Numbered from the stretch's first letter, positions 1 to 9,516 are shown. The stretch: 64,000 nucleotides of DNA from an uncultured bacterium (GCA_902788575.1 CADAKY010000008.1:1-64000), one strand, 5' to 3'. The notes: generated from the sequence alone by a model not told the origin. Numbers and translations: made by a program.

Positions 1-187
1 AAGAAAAATGAAAGTGCCAAATGAACAAAAAGCAATATAAAAAAGGCAACAAAGAAACACAAAGAAATACAACAAAAGAGATATTTTGATGTATTCTGCT
101 GACCAGCTACATTATTACATTTACTTAGAATTGTAAACTTTTGTAAAAAAACTTTGTTAAAATAAAGCATTTTGTATTGAGTTAGTC

Positions 188-193
188 TATAAT
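188..193 (+). promoter_or_regulatory. possible -10 box of the first flagellin gene
   Basis: A TATAAT hexamer lies about 95 bases before the flagellin start. I see no convincing -35 at the right spacing, and the box differs from the promoter element shared by the three flagellin genes near 51-54 kb. The rest of bases 1-288 is AT-rich with no supported gene. Confidence 0.35.
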
Positions 194-257
194 GTTTCTA
201 TACAAGGATATGTGATATATATATAAACTTGTAGAGAGAGTTAAGTATTAGGGATTA

Positions 258-272
258 GTCTGCATTGCAGAC
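258..272 (+). promoter_or_regulatory. small hairpin in flagellin 5' leader
   Basis: GTCTGC-ATT-GCAGAC forms a perfect 6-bp stem just before the Shine-Dalgarno-like AGAAAGG. Unlike the hairpins in front of the three downstream flagellin genes it does not present a GGA loop. Confidence 0.4.
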
Positions 273-288
273 ACAGAAAGGTTAGCGG

Positions 289-1137
289 ATGGCGCTTACT
301 ATCACGACTAATTTGTCATCAAAAATTGTTCAAAATAATTTGAACAAGGCTACTATTGCTCTAAATACAGCAATTGAACGTATGACAACAGGGTATAAAA
401 TTAATTATGCCTCTGATAACGCTGCGAACTTTTCTATTGCTACAAATTGGATAACAAAGCTGGGTTCAATTGATGTAGCGGCATCTAATGCTTCTATGGG
501 TGTGGATTTACTTTCCACAGTTGATGAGAATTATACGTTGATTTCATCACATCTTCAAAGAGTTCGTGATTTGACAGAGCAGGCTGCTAACGGAACTTAT
601 GGTTCTCAATCTTTGGCTGCGATTAAATCAGAAATAACTGCAAGGTTGGATGAAATTGACAGAATTGCCGATAATACTGAATTCAACGGAATAAATCTTA
701 TGTCTGATTCTGTAACTTCGATTCAGCTGCAGGTAGGTATTAATGACGGTACAAACAGCAGAATCACTTTAGGTTCGGATGTGTTTGGTTCGGCAAGAGC
801 AAGTATTCTTTTGGGCAATATGACTAAATCTGCTTTTGTTAATTCTGCTACAGCTACAAGCACTGCGCCTTCTATGCTGACCGTAATTGATAATGCTTTA
901 AAGAAGGTTTCAGACAGAGTTACAAATATAGGCTCTGCGCAGAATAGATTGAATTCTGCAATTGATTCGCTGAATGTTCAGTCATTAAACTTGACATCAT
1001 CGTTATCAACAATAAGAGATACAGATGTTGCTCAGGAATCTTCGGCTTATATAAAAGCTCAAATATTGCAACAGGCTTCGACAACGCTGCTATCTACAGC
1101 GAACCAGTCCCCGAGCGTTGCTCTGAACCTGATATAA
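289..1137 (+). CDS. fliC: flagellin, divergent copy
   Basis: Structural subunit of the flagellar filament. The N-terminal D0/D1 helix starts MALTITTNLSSKIVQ and includes the conserved ERMTTGYKIN segment; the C-terminal D1/D0 part ends in SVALNLI. The middle is short (282 residues total), so the exposed D2/D3 domains are largely absent. It is more divergent than the three flagellins at 51-54 kb: it has NFSIATNW where they have GYSIARNW and lacks their conserved RDADVA (RDTDVA here). It stands alone, with its own terminator downstream, so it may be a minor or differently expressed filament subunit. Start chosen by homology and a weak AGAAAGG ribosome site. Confidence 0.95.
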   Translation: MALTITTNLSSKIVQNNLNKATIALNTAIERMTTGYKINYASDNAANFSIATNWITKLGSIDVAASNASMGVDLLSTVDENYTLISSHLQRVRDLTEQAANGTYGSQSLAAIKSEITARLDEIDRIADNTEFNGINLMSDSVTSIQLQVGINDGTNSRITLGSDVFGSARASILLGNMTKSAFVNSATATSTAPSMLTVIDNALKKVSDRVTNIGSAQNRLNSAIDSLNVQSLNLTSSLSTIRDTDVAQESSAYIKAQILQQASTTLLSTANQSPSVALNLI

Positions 1138-1180
1138 AATTTAATTAATTTGTTGTTGATTGGGATATGTACTTATATAT

Positions 1181-1208
1181 GAGATTGGAGAAATTCAATC
1201 TCTTTTTA
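1181..1208 (+). terminator. intrinsic terminator after flagellin
   Basis: GAGATTG, an 8-base loop, then CAATCTC followed by TTTTTA. Perfect 7-bp stem 58 bases after the flagellin stop. Confidence 0.7.
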
Positions 1209-1291
1209 TTATTCATTTTTGTTGATTTAAAACTGTTTTTTTGATAATCTTTTATCATAATCAGTTTAATTGTATAGAAGGAGATATATTT

Positions 1292-2095
1292 ATGGATTTG
1301 ATGAAAGGGAAAAAGGGTATAATTTTTGGTGTATCTAATACTCATGGTATTGCGTACGGTATCGCAAAACAGCTCCACGAAGCAGGTGCTGATATTGCAT
1401 TTTCTTATGCAGGTGAAGCTATGGAAAAACGCGTAAGACCGATTGCCGAAAGTATGGGAGCTAAGCTTATTATGAGCTGCGATGTTACTAAAGAGGATGA
1501 AGTTGCAGCTGTATTTAAAGAAGTTGAAAAAGTGTACGGTAAAATTGATTTTGTTGTACACGCTGTAGCTTTTGCTCCGAAAGAAGCGTTGATGGGCAGA
1601 TTTATTGATACAACTAAAGATGCTTGGGATACAGCTTTGGGTGTAAGTGCATTTTCGCTTGTTACGGTTGCAAAATACGCTGAACCTATTATGAATGAAG
1701 GAAGTTCTATTCTTGCACTTACTTATCTGGGTTCAATATTGTCTGTTCCGAGCTACAATGTAATGGGTGTAGCGAAAGCAGCACTTGAATCAGCTATGAG
1801 ATTCTTGGCAGTTGATTTAGGTCCTAAGGGAATCAGGGTTAACTGCTTGTCATCAGGTCCTGTTAAGACACTTGCATCAATGGGTATCAGCGGATTTTCA
1901 AAAATGCTTAAGGCAGCAGTGCTTCGTTCACCGTTAGATAAGAATGTTTCTCTTGATGATGTTGGTAAAGCAGGTTTATATTTAGCTTCTGACTTATCAA
2001 GCGGAACAACAGGCGAGGTTGTTTACTGCGACTGCGGATGCCATTCAGCTTATGCGTCAGCAGAAGAAATGGATATTTTAGGTTCTGCAGAATAA
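1292..2095 (+). CDS. fabI: enoyl-[acyl-carrier-protein] reductase (NADH), FabI
   Basis: Last step of the fatty-acid elongation cycle: reduces trans-2-enoyl-ACP. It is a short-chain dehydrogenase fold of the FabI class, 267 residues as expected. The N-terminal nucleotide-binding stretch is GVSNTHGIAYGIAK. Catalytic Tyr145 (TYLGS) and the Tyr155-x6-Lys162 pair (YNVMGVAK) are present, followed by the FabI-type GPKGIRVNCLSSGPVKTLA. The reading frame is open 51 bases further upstream, but the ATG at 1292 follows a strong AAGGAGAT ribosome site (1278-1285), so I take that start. It has its own terminator and no fatty-acid genes beside it. The C-terminal Cys-rich CDCGCHSA tail is slightly unusual. 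Confidence 0.95.
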   Translation: MDLMKGKKGIIFGVSNTHGIAYGIAKQLHEAGADIAFSYAGEAMEKRVRPIAESMGAKLIMSCDVTKEDEVAAVFKEVEKVYGKIDFVVHAVAFAPKEALMGRFIDTTKDAWDTALGVSAFSLVTVAKYAEPIMNEGSSILALTYLGSILSVPSYNVMGVAKAALESAMRFLAVDLGPKGIRVNCLSSGPVKTLASMGISGFSKMLKAAVLRSPLDKNVSLDDVGKAGLYLASDLSSGTTGEVVYCDCGCHSAYASAEEMDILGSAE

Positions 2096-2111
2096 AGTAT
2101 TTATGTAATAT

Positions 2112-2142
2112 GAGGCTTGTCAGTGAGACAAGCCTCCTCTTC
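2112..2142 (+). terminator. intrinsic terminator after fabI
   Basis: GAGGCTTGTC-AGTGA-GACAAGCCTC, a perfect 10-bp stem followed by a pyrimidine-rich CTCTTCT rather than a pure T run. Confidence 0.6.
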
Positions 2143-2160
2143 TAGGAAAGAAGGTATTGT

Positions 2161-2544
2161 ATGAAAAAGTTTTTTTTAGGTCTTATTTTAAGTTTATTAT
2201 GTGTGTTCGGAGTGGAAAAAGTTTATTCCATGACTTTTGAAGAAGGTATGAAGCAGTCCAAAGCAATGGCATTATATATTTATGCGGATTGGGCTGATAA
2301 TGCGGAACAAGGGAAAGCAGTTTTTCAAGCTATGGAGCAAAAATACGGCAATAAATATAATTTTGTTACATTAGATATAGCATCGCCGGAAGCAAAAGCT
2401 TTTAACAAAATCTATCATATTTATCCTAATCTTCCGTACGTATTATTATTCAGAGACGGTGTAAGATTTTCCCGCTATTTAAAAATGGATTGTGTATTGG
2501 ATAGTTCATGTTTTGGCGGAAAGCTGGATGTTTTTGTAAATTAG
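2161..2544 (+). CDS. exported thioredoxin-fold protein lacking the CxxC site
   Basis: 127 residues. It starts with a signal peptide (MKKFFLGLILSLLCVFGVEKVYS) and continues with a thioredoxin-like layout: a strand ending in ALYIYADWAD, a helix, FVTLDIASPEAKAFNKIYHIYPNLPYVLLFRDG. The position where thioredoxins carry WCxxC reads WADNAEQ, so no redox-active dithiol is visible. The cis-Pro-like P in NLPYVL is kept. A redox role is therefore unlikely; a binding or scaffold role is possible. Ribosome site AAGAAGG precedes the ATG. The next gene follows after 12 bases, suggesting co-transcription. Confidence 0.7.
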   Translation: MKKFFLGLILSLLCVFGVEKVYSMTFEEGMKQSKAMALYIYADWADNAEQGKAVFQAMEQKYGNKYNFVTLDIASPEAKAFNKIYHIYPNLPYVLLFRDGVRFSRYLKMDCVLDSSCFGGKLDVFVN

Positions 2545-2556
2545 AAGAATCATTTT

Positions 2557-4308
2557 ATGAAAACAGAATTACTGTCACCGGCTAAGAATAAAGAAACAGC
2601 ATTTGCCGCAATTGATTGCGGTGCGGATGCTGTTTACATTGGTGCGCCGAATTTTGGCGCAAGACAGAATGCGTCTAATTCTTTAGAAGATATAAAAACC
2701 GTTGTTAATTATGCGCATAAATTTTGGGTAAAAGTTTGTGTAACGGTAAACACGATTTTAACTGATGAAGAATTGGAAGATGCTGTTACATTGGTAAAAG
2801 AGCTGGATAAAATTGGTGTAGACGCTGTAATTGTTCAGGATATGGGGCTGGTCAAAAGGCTTGCGGATTTAAACTTGCCGATAGAGATTCATATGAGCAC
2901 TCAATGTGACAACAGGACTGTTGAAAAAGCGGAGTTTTTTAATGATATCGGTGCAAAGCGAATTGTACTTGCACGAGAGTTGTCAATTGAAAAAATCAGG
3001 GAAATTCATAAACTTTATCCTGATTTGGAAATAGAATTTTTTGTGCATGGTGCTTTATGTGTATCTTATAGCGGTCAGTGTTATTTGAGTTATTATATAG
3101 GCGGCCGTTCTGCAAACAGAGGTGAATGCGCACAGCCATGCAGAAAGAAGTATACCGTTATAAATGAAAGCGGTGATGTTATCAGTGAATCGTATTCTTT
3201 ATGTTTGAAAGACTTTAATGCATCTGAATATTTGAAAGAAATGGCAGAAGCGGGAGTATATTCATATAAAATTGAGGGCAGATTAAAAGATATTAGTTAT
3301 GTCAAAAATGTTACCGCATATTATCGTCAAAAACTTGATGAATTTTCTCAGAAATCTTCTTCAGGAAAAAGTTTTTATTCATTTATTCCGGATGTGAATA
3401 AAAGTTTTAATCGGGGATTTACATCATATTTCTTAAAAGGGCGCACAGATTGTTTCAGTCCGCAAACCCCAAAGTCAAGAGGAGAGTTTTTAGGTAATGT
3501 AATAAAATGTGAAAAGGATTACATTCTTATAAGAACCGATAAGGAAATTCATTCTCAAGACGGACTTTGCTTTATTGATAATAATGATTTGCAAGGCTTT
3601 TTGGTAAATAAGGCAGATGGGAAAAAGATTTATCCGAATAAAAGAATTTATATCAAAAACGGAACAAAAATATTCAGAAATACAGATGTAGAATTTGAGA
3701 AACAACTATCGGTAAAACGTCAAATCGGTGTAAAAATTGAATATAAAGATAAAAAACTTTATTTGACAGATGAAGACGGAATAAAAATTCAAACAGAGAT
3801 TACTGATTCAGAGCATGCGAAAAATCAGGAAAAAATGAGAGAGACATTTGTAAAACAGTTTTCTAAAACCGGCGAAAGCGATTTTTATATTCAAGATATC
3901 AATATTGATTCTAATTTGCCGTTTATGCCTGTTTCACAAATCAATGAATTGAGACGGAATCTTTTTAATAAACTGATGGAAAAGAGAGTTTCCGAATACA
4001 GACGAAATCCCCAAAAACCACTGAAAAAGGCAAAGTATTACCAAGCGGAAGTTGATTACAGAGCGAATGTTTATAACAAAACGGCTAAAGAATTTTATGA
4101 AAATGCCGGATGCACGGTAAAAGAAATGTGTCCTGAGTATTCAAAACCAAACCATCAAATAGAATTAATGCGTACGAAACATTGTATAAAATATGCTCTT
4201 AACATGTGCAAGTCTCCTCAAAAATTATTCTTAAAAGACGAAAAGGGGACAATTTATCCTCTGAAATTTGATTGCAAAAATTGTGAAATGATTGTTTTAA
4301 GCTGTTAA
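2557..4308 (+). CDS. peptidase U32 family protein (RlhA/TrhP-like RNA hydroxylation type)
   Basis: 583 residues. The N-terminal TIM-barrel U32 domain starts ELLSPAKNKETAFAAIDCGADAVYIG; the family signature is around EFFVHGALCVSYSGQCYLS. Four conserved cysteines, C168, C175, C191 and C195 (GECAQPC), are the iron-sulfur ligands known in this family. The long C-terminal extension fits the DUF3656-type architecture of E. coli RlhA (23S rRNA C2501 hydroxylation) rather than the short TrhP/YegQ type. Proteins of this family are often annotated as collagenases, but the characterised members modify RNA using prephenate-derived chemistry. Substrate here is inferred. Its 3' end overlaps the convergent next gene by 12 bases. 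Confidence 0.85.
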   Translation: MKTELLSPAKNKETAFAAIDCGADAVYIGAPNFGARQNASNSLEDIKTVVNYAHKFWVKVCVTVNTILTDEELEDAVTLVKELDKIGVDAVIVQDMGLVKRLADLNLPIEIHMSTQCDNRTVEKAEFFNDIGAKRIVLARELSIEKIREIHKLYPDLEIEFFVHGALCVSYSGQCYLSYYIGGRSANRGECAQPCRKKYTVINESGDVISESYSLCLKDFNASEYLKEMAEAGVYSYKIEGRLKDISYVKNVTAYYRQKLDEFSQKSSSGKSFYSFIPDVNKSFNRGFTSYFLKGRTDCFSPQTPKSRGEFLGNVIKCEKDYILIRTDKEIHSQDGLCFIDNNDLQGFLVNKADGKKIYPNKRIYIKNGTKIFRNTDVEFEKQLSVKRQIGVKIEYKDKKLYLTDEDGIKIQTEITDSEHAKNQEKMRETFVKQFSKTGESDFYIQDINIDSNLPFMPVSQINELRRNLFNKLMEKRVSEYRRNPQKPLKKAKYYQAEVDYRANVYNKTAKEFYENAGCTVKEMCPEYSKPNHQIELMRTKHCIKYALNMCKSPQKLFLKDEKGTIYPLKFDCKNCEMIVLSC

Positions 4309-6207
4309 TTTTCTGTTAGCATCTTCTAATGCCGTAATTTCATTTTTAATTGCACTTTCTGCATCAGTAAAGTTTTTCAAAAGAGCTGTTAAACGTGATT
4401 CTTCTTCGGTAACCTCTTGTGCGGTTAATACTTTATCCGCATTCATTTCATGAGGGGACGCAAAACAAGTCATAACATTGATTGCATGTTTTGCAGGACC
4501 TGCAACTTCATAAGCAAGGAAACTCGGGTCTGCAATTACGAATAATTGTGTTATACCTTTCCAGGCAAGACCTTTTGATAATGATAGTTTACTATCAAAA
4601 CCACCGGTAAAGGTTTTCCAATAATTTATCAACTGACCTTTAATTCCTGTCCAACCTGTACCGTCTTTGTATCCGAAATCAGCTACATCTTGTGAAAATG
4701 ATTTATGAGTAGCCATTTTTTTCATGCTCTCCAACCTTTGTTTTTTCAATCCGGATATAAGCTTTGTAATTTCTTTATTTTTTCCTGTTATCTCTTTTAT
4801 GATTGATTTCAGTTCCGCTGCATCTTCGGTTTTAAACGTACGGCCGTTTATTTCTACCTGACCGTCTTTTTTTAGCGTATCTTTGTACCCTTTTAGCTGT
4901 TCCATAAAAGATTTGTTTCCGCCTGTTGCAGCTTTCCAAGATGTGTAGTCTTTAGCATTATCCAGAGCATCCAGATGATTTAATACCGTATCCTGCTTCA
5001 TTTTTAATGTCATCGCAAGTTTAGTATTTCCTGCGGTTTCGGCAGTTCTGATTTGAGCTTCTAAATCTGTTGCTTCATTCCACAAATCTTGTTTTGCTTT
5101 ATTCAGACTTTGCTCAAATGCATTGTTTTGTTTATCAATCGGTAATTTTAATGCAGCTTCTCTTCCGACTTTAATATGTTTCCAGAGAGAGGAATTTATA
5201 TTTTTCAGTGAAACTGATGTCGGATTTCCTGCTGCATTGGTATTGTATACAACCTGTTCCCCTGCTGCTGTCAGCATGCTTTCAGCGGCAGTATTCATGC
5301 TTGCTTTTCCTATTGCAAACGGGTTAAATTTAGCAGCACCGCTTAAGCCGGCAGCATTTCCCATCCCCTTTAATCCGCATAATGATGTTCCTCCGATAAA
5401 TACACCGGCACCAATATCTTGTGTCGCATTATCAAATTCTTCTATAGTTTTAGCTTTGCTTGTATCAACTGCACCTTTAACAGCCATATATCCGCCAGTT
5501 GCAACACCGGTTGCTGCAAGTATTGCAGGAAGAGATGCTACCGTTGTTCCTATTGCCGTAGCGACGGCTCCGCCGCCTAATGATGCGGCAAGTGCAGCTC
5601 CTACCGGTGCTAATACACCTGTTGCGCAGAGAGCAATTACTCCGGCTGCTATACCTACGTTAATTGCGCATTTTACAGGATTCCATTTTCCGTTTTTGTC
5701 AAAACCTGCAAGAGATTTAAATACATTTGCCATTCCTGAGAAAGCATTTATTGCACCGCGTTTAATTTTGTCACCTGTTGTCATTTTTGTAAAATTGGTA
5801 TCATAAACCGCTACAGAGCCGTCTTCTTTCTTATGTCCGTTTTTAATTGCATTTAATTGTGTTGCGGTACTATCTTTGGTTATTATATTACCATTTTCAT
5901 CTGTAGTACCTTTCTTAAGGTCTTCGAGTTTTTGCTTTAATTCTGCAAGTTTTTCGTTATTTGCTTTGCGTGCTTTTTGATTTTCTTCAGCTTTTTTAAT
6001 TCTTTCTTTACGAATTTCTTCTGCTGATTTTTCTTTGGTTGAAGCAGCAGAAGTACCGCTTCCCCACACACTTCCGCTCCAATTGGAATTCCATGAACCT
6101 GTATTCCAATTCCAAGCACCTGAATTATTCCAATTAGAATTTGTATTGGTACTCCAATCCCAATTTGACCAGTTATTATTAAATGTGTTTCCAAATGAGT
6201 ATGGCAT
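4297..6207 (-). CDS. unknown protein with Trp/Asn-rich N-terminus and glycine-zipper segment
   Basis: 636 residues that I do not recognise. Residues 1-52 are a low-complexity stretch of W, N, S and G with about ten tryptophans, for example NNWSNWDWSTNTN. Residues about 53-95 are highly charged and probably coiled coil. Residues about 165-245 hold Ala/Gly-rich hydrophobic runs (GVLAPVGAALAASLGGG) like glycine-zipper membrane-active segments. The remainder is charged and helical. There is no classical signal peptide. The start ATG has a weak CAGGGAT ribosome site. Its size and composition suggest a surface or secreted protein, but that is inference. It is transcribed alone, convergent with the U32 gene. 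Confidence 0.75.
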   Translation of the reverse strand: MPYSFGNTFNNNWSNWDWSTNTNSNWNNSGAWNWNTGSWNSNWSGSVWGSGTSAASTKEKSAEEIRKERIKKAEENQKARKANNEKLAELKQKLEDLKKGTTDENGNIITKDSTATQLNAIKNGHKKEDGSVAVYDTNFTKMTTGDKIKRGAINAFSGMANVFKSLAGFDKNGKWNPVKCAINVGIAAGVIALCATGVLAPVGAALAASLGGGAVATAIGTTVASLPAILAATGVATGGYMAVKGAVDTSKAKTIEEFDNATQDIGAGVFIGGTSLCGLKGMGNAAGLSGAAKFNPFAIGKASMNTAAESMLTAAGEQVVYNTNAAGNPTSVSLKNINSSLWKHIKVGREAALKLPIDKQNNAFEQSLNKAKQDLWNEATDLEAQIRTAETAGNTKLAMTLKMKQDTVLNHLDALDNAKDYTSWKAATGGNKSFMEQLKGYKDTLKKDGQVEINGRTFKTEDAAELKSIIKEITGKNKEITKLISGLKKQRLESMKKMATHKSFSQDVADFGYKDGTGWTGIKGQLINYWKTFTGGFDSKLSLSKGLAWKGITQLFVIADPSFLAYEVAGPAKHAINVMTCFASPHEMNADKVLTAQEVTEEESRLTALLKNFTDAESAIKNEITALEDANRKLTA

Positions 6208-6312
6208 AAATATCCCTGTGTTAGTTTCCCTTATATTAATAAAGTTTCTTTATTCGTAAAAATTGCTTTTTTCGTAACAAAAGTTTACAAATAGGTATTC
6301 TTATGTTTCTGA

Positions 6313-6318
6313 TATAAT
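6313..6318 (+). promoter_or_regulatory. extended -10 promoter of era, start codon at the predicted +1
   Basis: TGATATAAT is an extended -10 ending seven bases before the era ATG at 6325. No Shine-Dalgarno precedes the ATG. The predicted transcript would begin at or next to the start codon (leaderless). No clear -35. Confidence 0.5.
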
Positions 6319-6324
6319 AATTAT

Positions 6325-7221
6325 ATGAAGTGTGGATTTGTAACGATTATAGGGCGTCCAAACGTGGGGAAATCTACTCTTTTGAATCAGGTTTTGGGAC
6401 AAAAGATAGTTATTACAACAGACAAGGCGCAGACAACTAGAAAACGTATTAAAGGGATTTTAACTGACGATAACGGGCAGATTATTTTTGTTGATACTCC
6501 GGGAGTACATAGACCACTTAACAAGCTTGGGGAGTTTTTACTCGATGAAGCTAAGGTTGCGGTTCCGGATGCGGATTTAGTTTTATTTCTTGTAGACGGA
6601 ACAGAACCGGCAGGAAAAGGGGACAAATGGATAGTTGAAAACATTTTAAAAAAATCTGAAATTCCCGTAATTCTTGTAATGAATAAGCTGGATAAAATTA
6701 AAAATATACAAAGAGTAGAAGAAAATCTTATGAGTTATAAAACTCTGTTTGAAGAAAATATTCCGATTGTAAGAATTTCTGCAAAGACAGGTAGAAATAA
6801 AGATACACTTCTTTCAAATATTTTGAAAAAATTGCCGGAGGGAGAAAAACTTTATCCTGATGATGTTGTGACAGAAGAGAGCATGCGTTCTGTTGCAGAA
6901 GAAATAATCAGAGAAAAAATTCTTATTAATACACAGGATGAAATTCCGCATTCTGTTGCAATAAAGATTGAGAAATATGAAGAGACGGATGAAATTGACA
7001 GAATTTATGCAACAATTTTTTGTGAAACAAAAAGCCAAAAAGGAATTCTTATCGGAAAAGGCGGAAATCTGCTAAAAACTGTTGGGACACAGGCAAGACT
7101 TGAGTTGGAAGAAATTGCAGATAAAAAAGTTTTTTTGGGATTAGAGGTAAAGGTCGAAAAAGACTGGAGAAAAAAAGATAAAGTTTTAAAAGATTTTGGA
7201 TATTATAATCCGGAAAATTAA
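6325..7221 (+). CDS. era: GTPase Era, ribosome assembly
   Basis: Essential GTPase that binds the 3' end of 16S rRNA during small-subunit maturation. 298 residues, the normal length. G1 is GRPNVGKST (residues 10-18), G3 is DTPG from D57, G4 is NKLD at 120-123 and G5 is SAKTG. A C-terminal KH domain carries GKGGNLLKTVG. It stands between an unrelated minus-strand gene and a GH13 gene. The start has a -10 box directly upstream and no ribosome site, so leaderless translation is likely. Confidence 0.97.
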   Translation: MKCGFVTIIGRPNVGKSTLLNQVLGQKIVITTDKAQTTRKRIKGILTDDNGQIIFVDTPGVHRPLNKLGEFLLDEAKVAVPDADLVLFLVDGTEPAGKGDKWIVENILKKSEIPVILVMNKLDKIKNIQRVEENLMSYKTLFEENIPIVRISAKTGRNKDTLLSNILKKLPEGEKLYPDDVVTEESMRSVAEEIIREKILINTQDEIPHSVAIKIEKYEETDEIDRIYATIFCETKSQKGILIGKGGNLLKTVGTQARLELEEIADKKVFLGLEVKVEKDWRKKDKVLKDFGYYNPEN

Positions 7222-7287
7222 TTCTAAATAACTAGCAAAAAAAGATTTGAGAAGTTTTAAATTATATATATAGGAGTGGTGTATCAT

Positions 7288-9516
7288 ATGCGGGTACAAA
7301 GGATAGAAAGCAACAGTATAAATCGTAACAGACAAAACAGAACATCTTTCAAAAGACAGTGGGCGGAGCATGTGAGCTGGGGGGCGAATTATATAAAAAA
7401 ATCAGGAAAAACGAATTTTAAGTTGTTTACGTTTCCGGATGCGCAAAAAGTGTTTGTTGAAGTAGCTGACAGAGCGGTCGTAGGCTTATCCGGAATGAAA
7501 GAAAGAATTGTACAGGTTATGGCAGTTGCCGGTGCGGCACTTTCTATTAATCAAATTTTACCGAAAGATAAAAACTCTAAAATATATGAAATGGAACATA
7601 AAGGTGACGGAATTTATGAAAAGAATGGTGTTTTGTCAAAAGCCGGTGATAAGTACAGATATATAATTATTGATAAAAATAATAATGTAAACTTAGTAAA
7701 GGATCCTTATTCAAAAGAGCAGGATGATATAAACGGATGGAGTTCTGTATATGACCAGTCTGAATATACTTGGAAAAATACAGTGTGGGATAAAGACCCC
7801 AGAAAAATTAAAAGAATTCCGTCTGAAAAGCAGCGCGGATTGGAAAGACTTATTATTGATGAAATAAATATACCGACTTTATCAAAAGAAGGTACTTTTG
7901 AAGCTGCATTGTCAAAAATTGATGAAATAGCTGAACAGGGAATTGCAACCGCAATAGAACTTTTGCCTGTAGAAAATACGTATTCACTTCAGTGGGGATA
8001 CGACGGCGTAGATAAATTTGCGGTTAATTCAAAAATGGGCGGTCCTGATAAGTTAAAAGAATTGATTGATTATGCACATGGAAAGGGGTTAAATGTAATA
8101 ATGGATATGGTTCCGAACCATATCGGGCCGGATGGTGATTATCTTCCCCAGACCGGACCTTATGAAAGAGGGGCAGGAATTTTTGGCGGTGAATTTAATT
8201 ATGAAGGCAAAAATAACAAATATGTCAGAGATTATATGGTAAATGCTGCGCTTTGGTGGGCTAATGAATTCAAAGTAGACGGTATAAGACTTGATATGAC
8301 TAAAATGTGCGGTTCGGATTATTTGTTAAAACAGATTGTTTCAGAAGTTAATGAACATAATCCAAATGTATTTCTTATTGCGGAAGATGCACGAGAAAAT
8401 AAAGAATCTGTAACCAGATATGATATTGAAAAATCCGATCATAAAGATGAATTGGAATTTATTGATACACAGGTGGATTTTATAGCAAATAAAGGCTGGC
8501 GTTCGACCCCTGGTGATATCGGTTTTGATTCAGAATGGGATTTTAGATTTATGCATACTTTGAAAAATGCTGTTATTAGCGGCACAAATTTGGAAACGCT
8601 TGATGACAGGATAAAGAATTCCGGATTTAGAGTAAAATACGTAATGAGCCATGATGAAATCGGAAATGAAGACGGAACAAGGTTAATACCGAAAATTATT
8701 TCACGGCACTTGGATTTATACAATAAAGTAATCGGCAATAATGATGCAGAAAAAGGACAAAGAGCCGCATATGCTGCTCAAAAAATTTGCGAACTTGCTG
8801 CAACGGAAGAATTTCTTAATATGGATAATGATGCTCTTAAGCAAGCTGAAGAATCAATCGGATTGTGTACATTTGTAGAAAAAGAAGAAATTATAAAGGC
8901 ATTATATACTGCTCTTGCAAGACAAAAATTGGCATTCGGAACTGTAATGACAGTTCCCGGGCCTAAAATGTTTTTTCAGGGGGATGAATTTGGTGATTTT
9001 TCGAATTTTAAATTTTTCCGTACTTTCTCAAATCCTCAAGCAGAGCAGCAACGTTCAGAAATTATAGCGCAAAAAGGGTATGATACAGCAGAAGATGTTG
9101 CAAGACCTGATTGTATTTTGGGAAGAGTTTCTCATGAAGGATTACTTGTGAATGTTCCGACAAAATTACGTCATTTCAATAAGACGCTGGTAAATCTTCT
9201 TCAACAGCATCCTGCATTAGCAAAAGGAGATATTGTAGGTACTTTTAATGACTATAACCATAATGTTCATATTCATCACTTAAAAGATGGTAATGAAGAA
9301 ATATTGGTAATTAAAAACTTTGGTGAAGGTTTTCATGATAAAAGCTACAGCTATTATGGATTCCCTCAAAACAGTACTTGGAAAGAAATATTTTCAAGTG
9401 ACTGTGAAGAATTTGGCGGTTCAAATTATGCAAATAAAGGTCGCTCAGATATAACAAATACAAATCAGAATCTGTCGCTTGCACCAAACAGTTTTATTAT
9501 TCTTGAAAAGATATAA
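7288..9516 (+). CDS. GH13 alpha-amylase family enzyme (branching-enzyme/trehalohydrolase-like)
   Basis: 742 residues. An N-terminal beta-sandwich (CBM48-like, about residues 25-140) is followed by a GH13 barrel. The four conserved regions are present: MDMVPNH (272-278), GIRLD with nucleophile D336, IAED with acid/base E366, and SHDE with H455-D456. The YDGVDKFAVNSKMGGPDKLKELIDYAH stretch fits the GlgB/TreZ subgroup, so glycogen branching or trehalose-type hydrolysis are the main options; I cannot choose. The frame opens at GTG 7276, but AGGAG at 7272-7276 places initiation at ATG 7288. The N-terminus (NRQNRTSFKRQ) resembles that of the GH77 enzyme at 56510-58297. Confidence 0.88.
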   Translation: MRVQRIESNSINRNRQNRTSFKRQWAEHVSWGANYIKKSGKTNFKLFTFPDAQKVFVEVADRAVVGLSGMKERIVQVMAVAGAALSINQILPKDKNSKIYEMEHKGDGIYEKNGVLSKAGDKYRYIIIDKNNNVNLVKDPYSKEQDDINGWSSVYDQSEYTWKNTVWDKDPRKIKRIPSEKQRGLERLIIDEINIPTLSKEGTFEAALSKIDEIAEQGIATAIELLPVENTYSLQWGYDGVDKFAVNSKMGGPDKLKELIDYAHGKGLNVIMDMVPNHIGPDGDYLPQTGPYERGAGIFGGEFNYEGKNNKYVRDYMVNAALWWANEFKVDGIRLDMTKMCGSDYLLKQIVSEVNEHNPNVFLIAEDARENKESVTRYDIEKSDHKDELEFIDTQVDFIANKGWRSTPGDIGFDSEWDFRFMHTLKNAVISGTNLETLDDRIKNSGFRVKYVMSHDEIGNEDGTRLIPKIISRHLDLYNKVIGNNDAEKGQRAAYAAQKICELAATEEFLNMDNDALKQAEESIGLCTFVEKEEIIKALYTALARQKLAFGTVMTVPGPKMFFQGDEFGDFSNFKFFRTFSNPQAEQQRSEIIAQKGYDTAEDVARPDCILGRVSHEGLLVNVPTKLRHFNKTLVNLLQQHPALAKGDIVGTFNDYNHNVHIHHLKDGNEEILVIKNFGEGFHDKSYSYYGFPQNSTWKEIFSSDCEEFGGSNYANKGRSDITNTNQNLSLAPNSFIILEKI

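Noticed and set aside
89-136. Short ORF MYSADQLHYYIYLEL as a possible Tyr leader
   Set aside because: The frame is open upstream, no good ribosome site, no terminator structure and 150 bases from the flagellin start.
5123-5806. 227-residue plus-strand ORF
   Set aside because: Antisense to the Ala/Gly-rich part of the 636-residue gene, whose codon bias keeps the opposite frame open.
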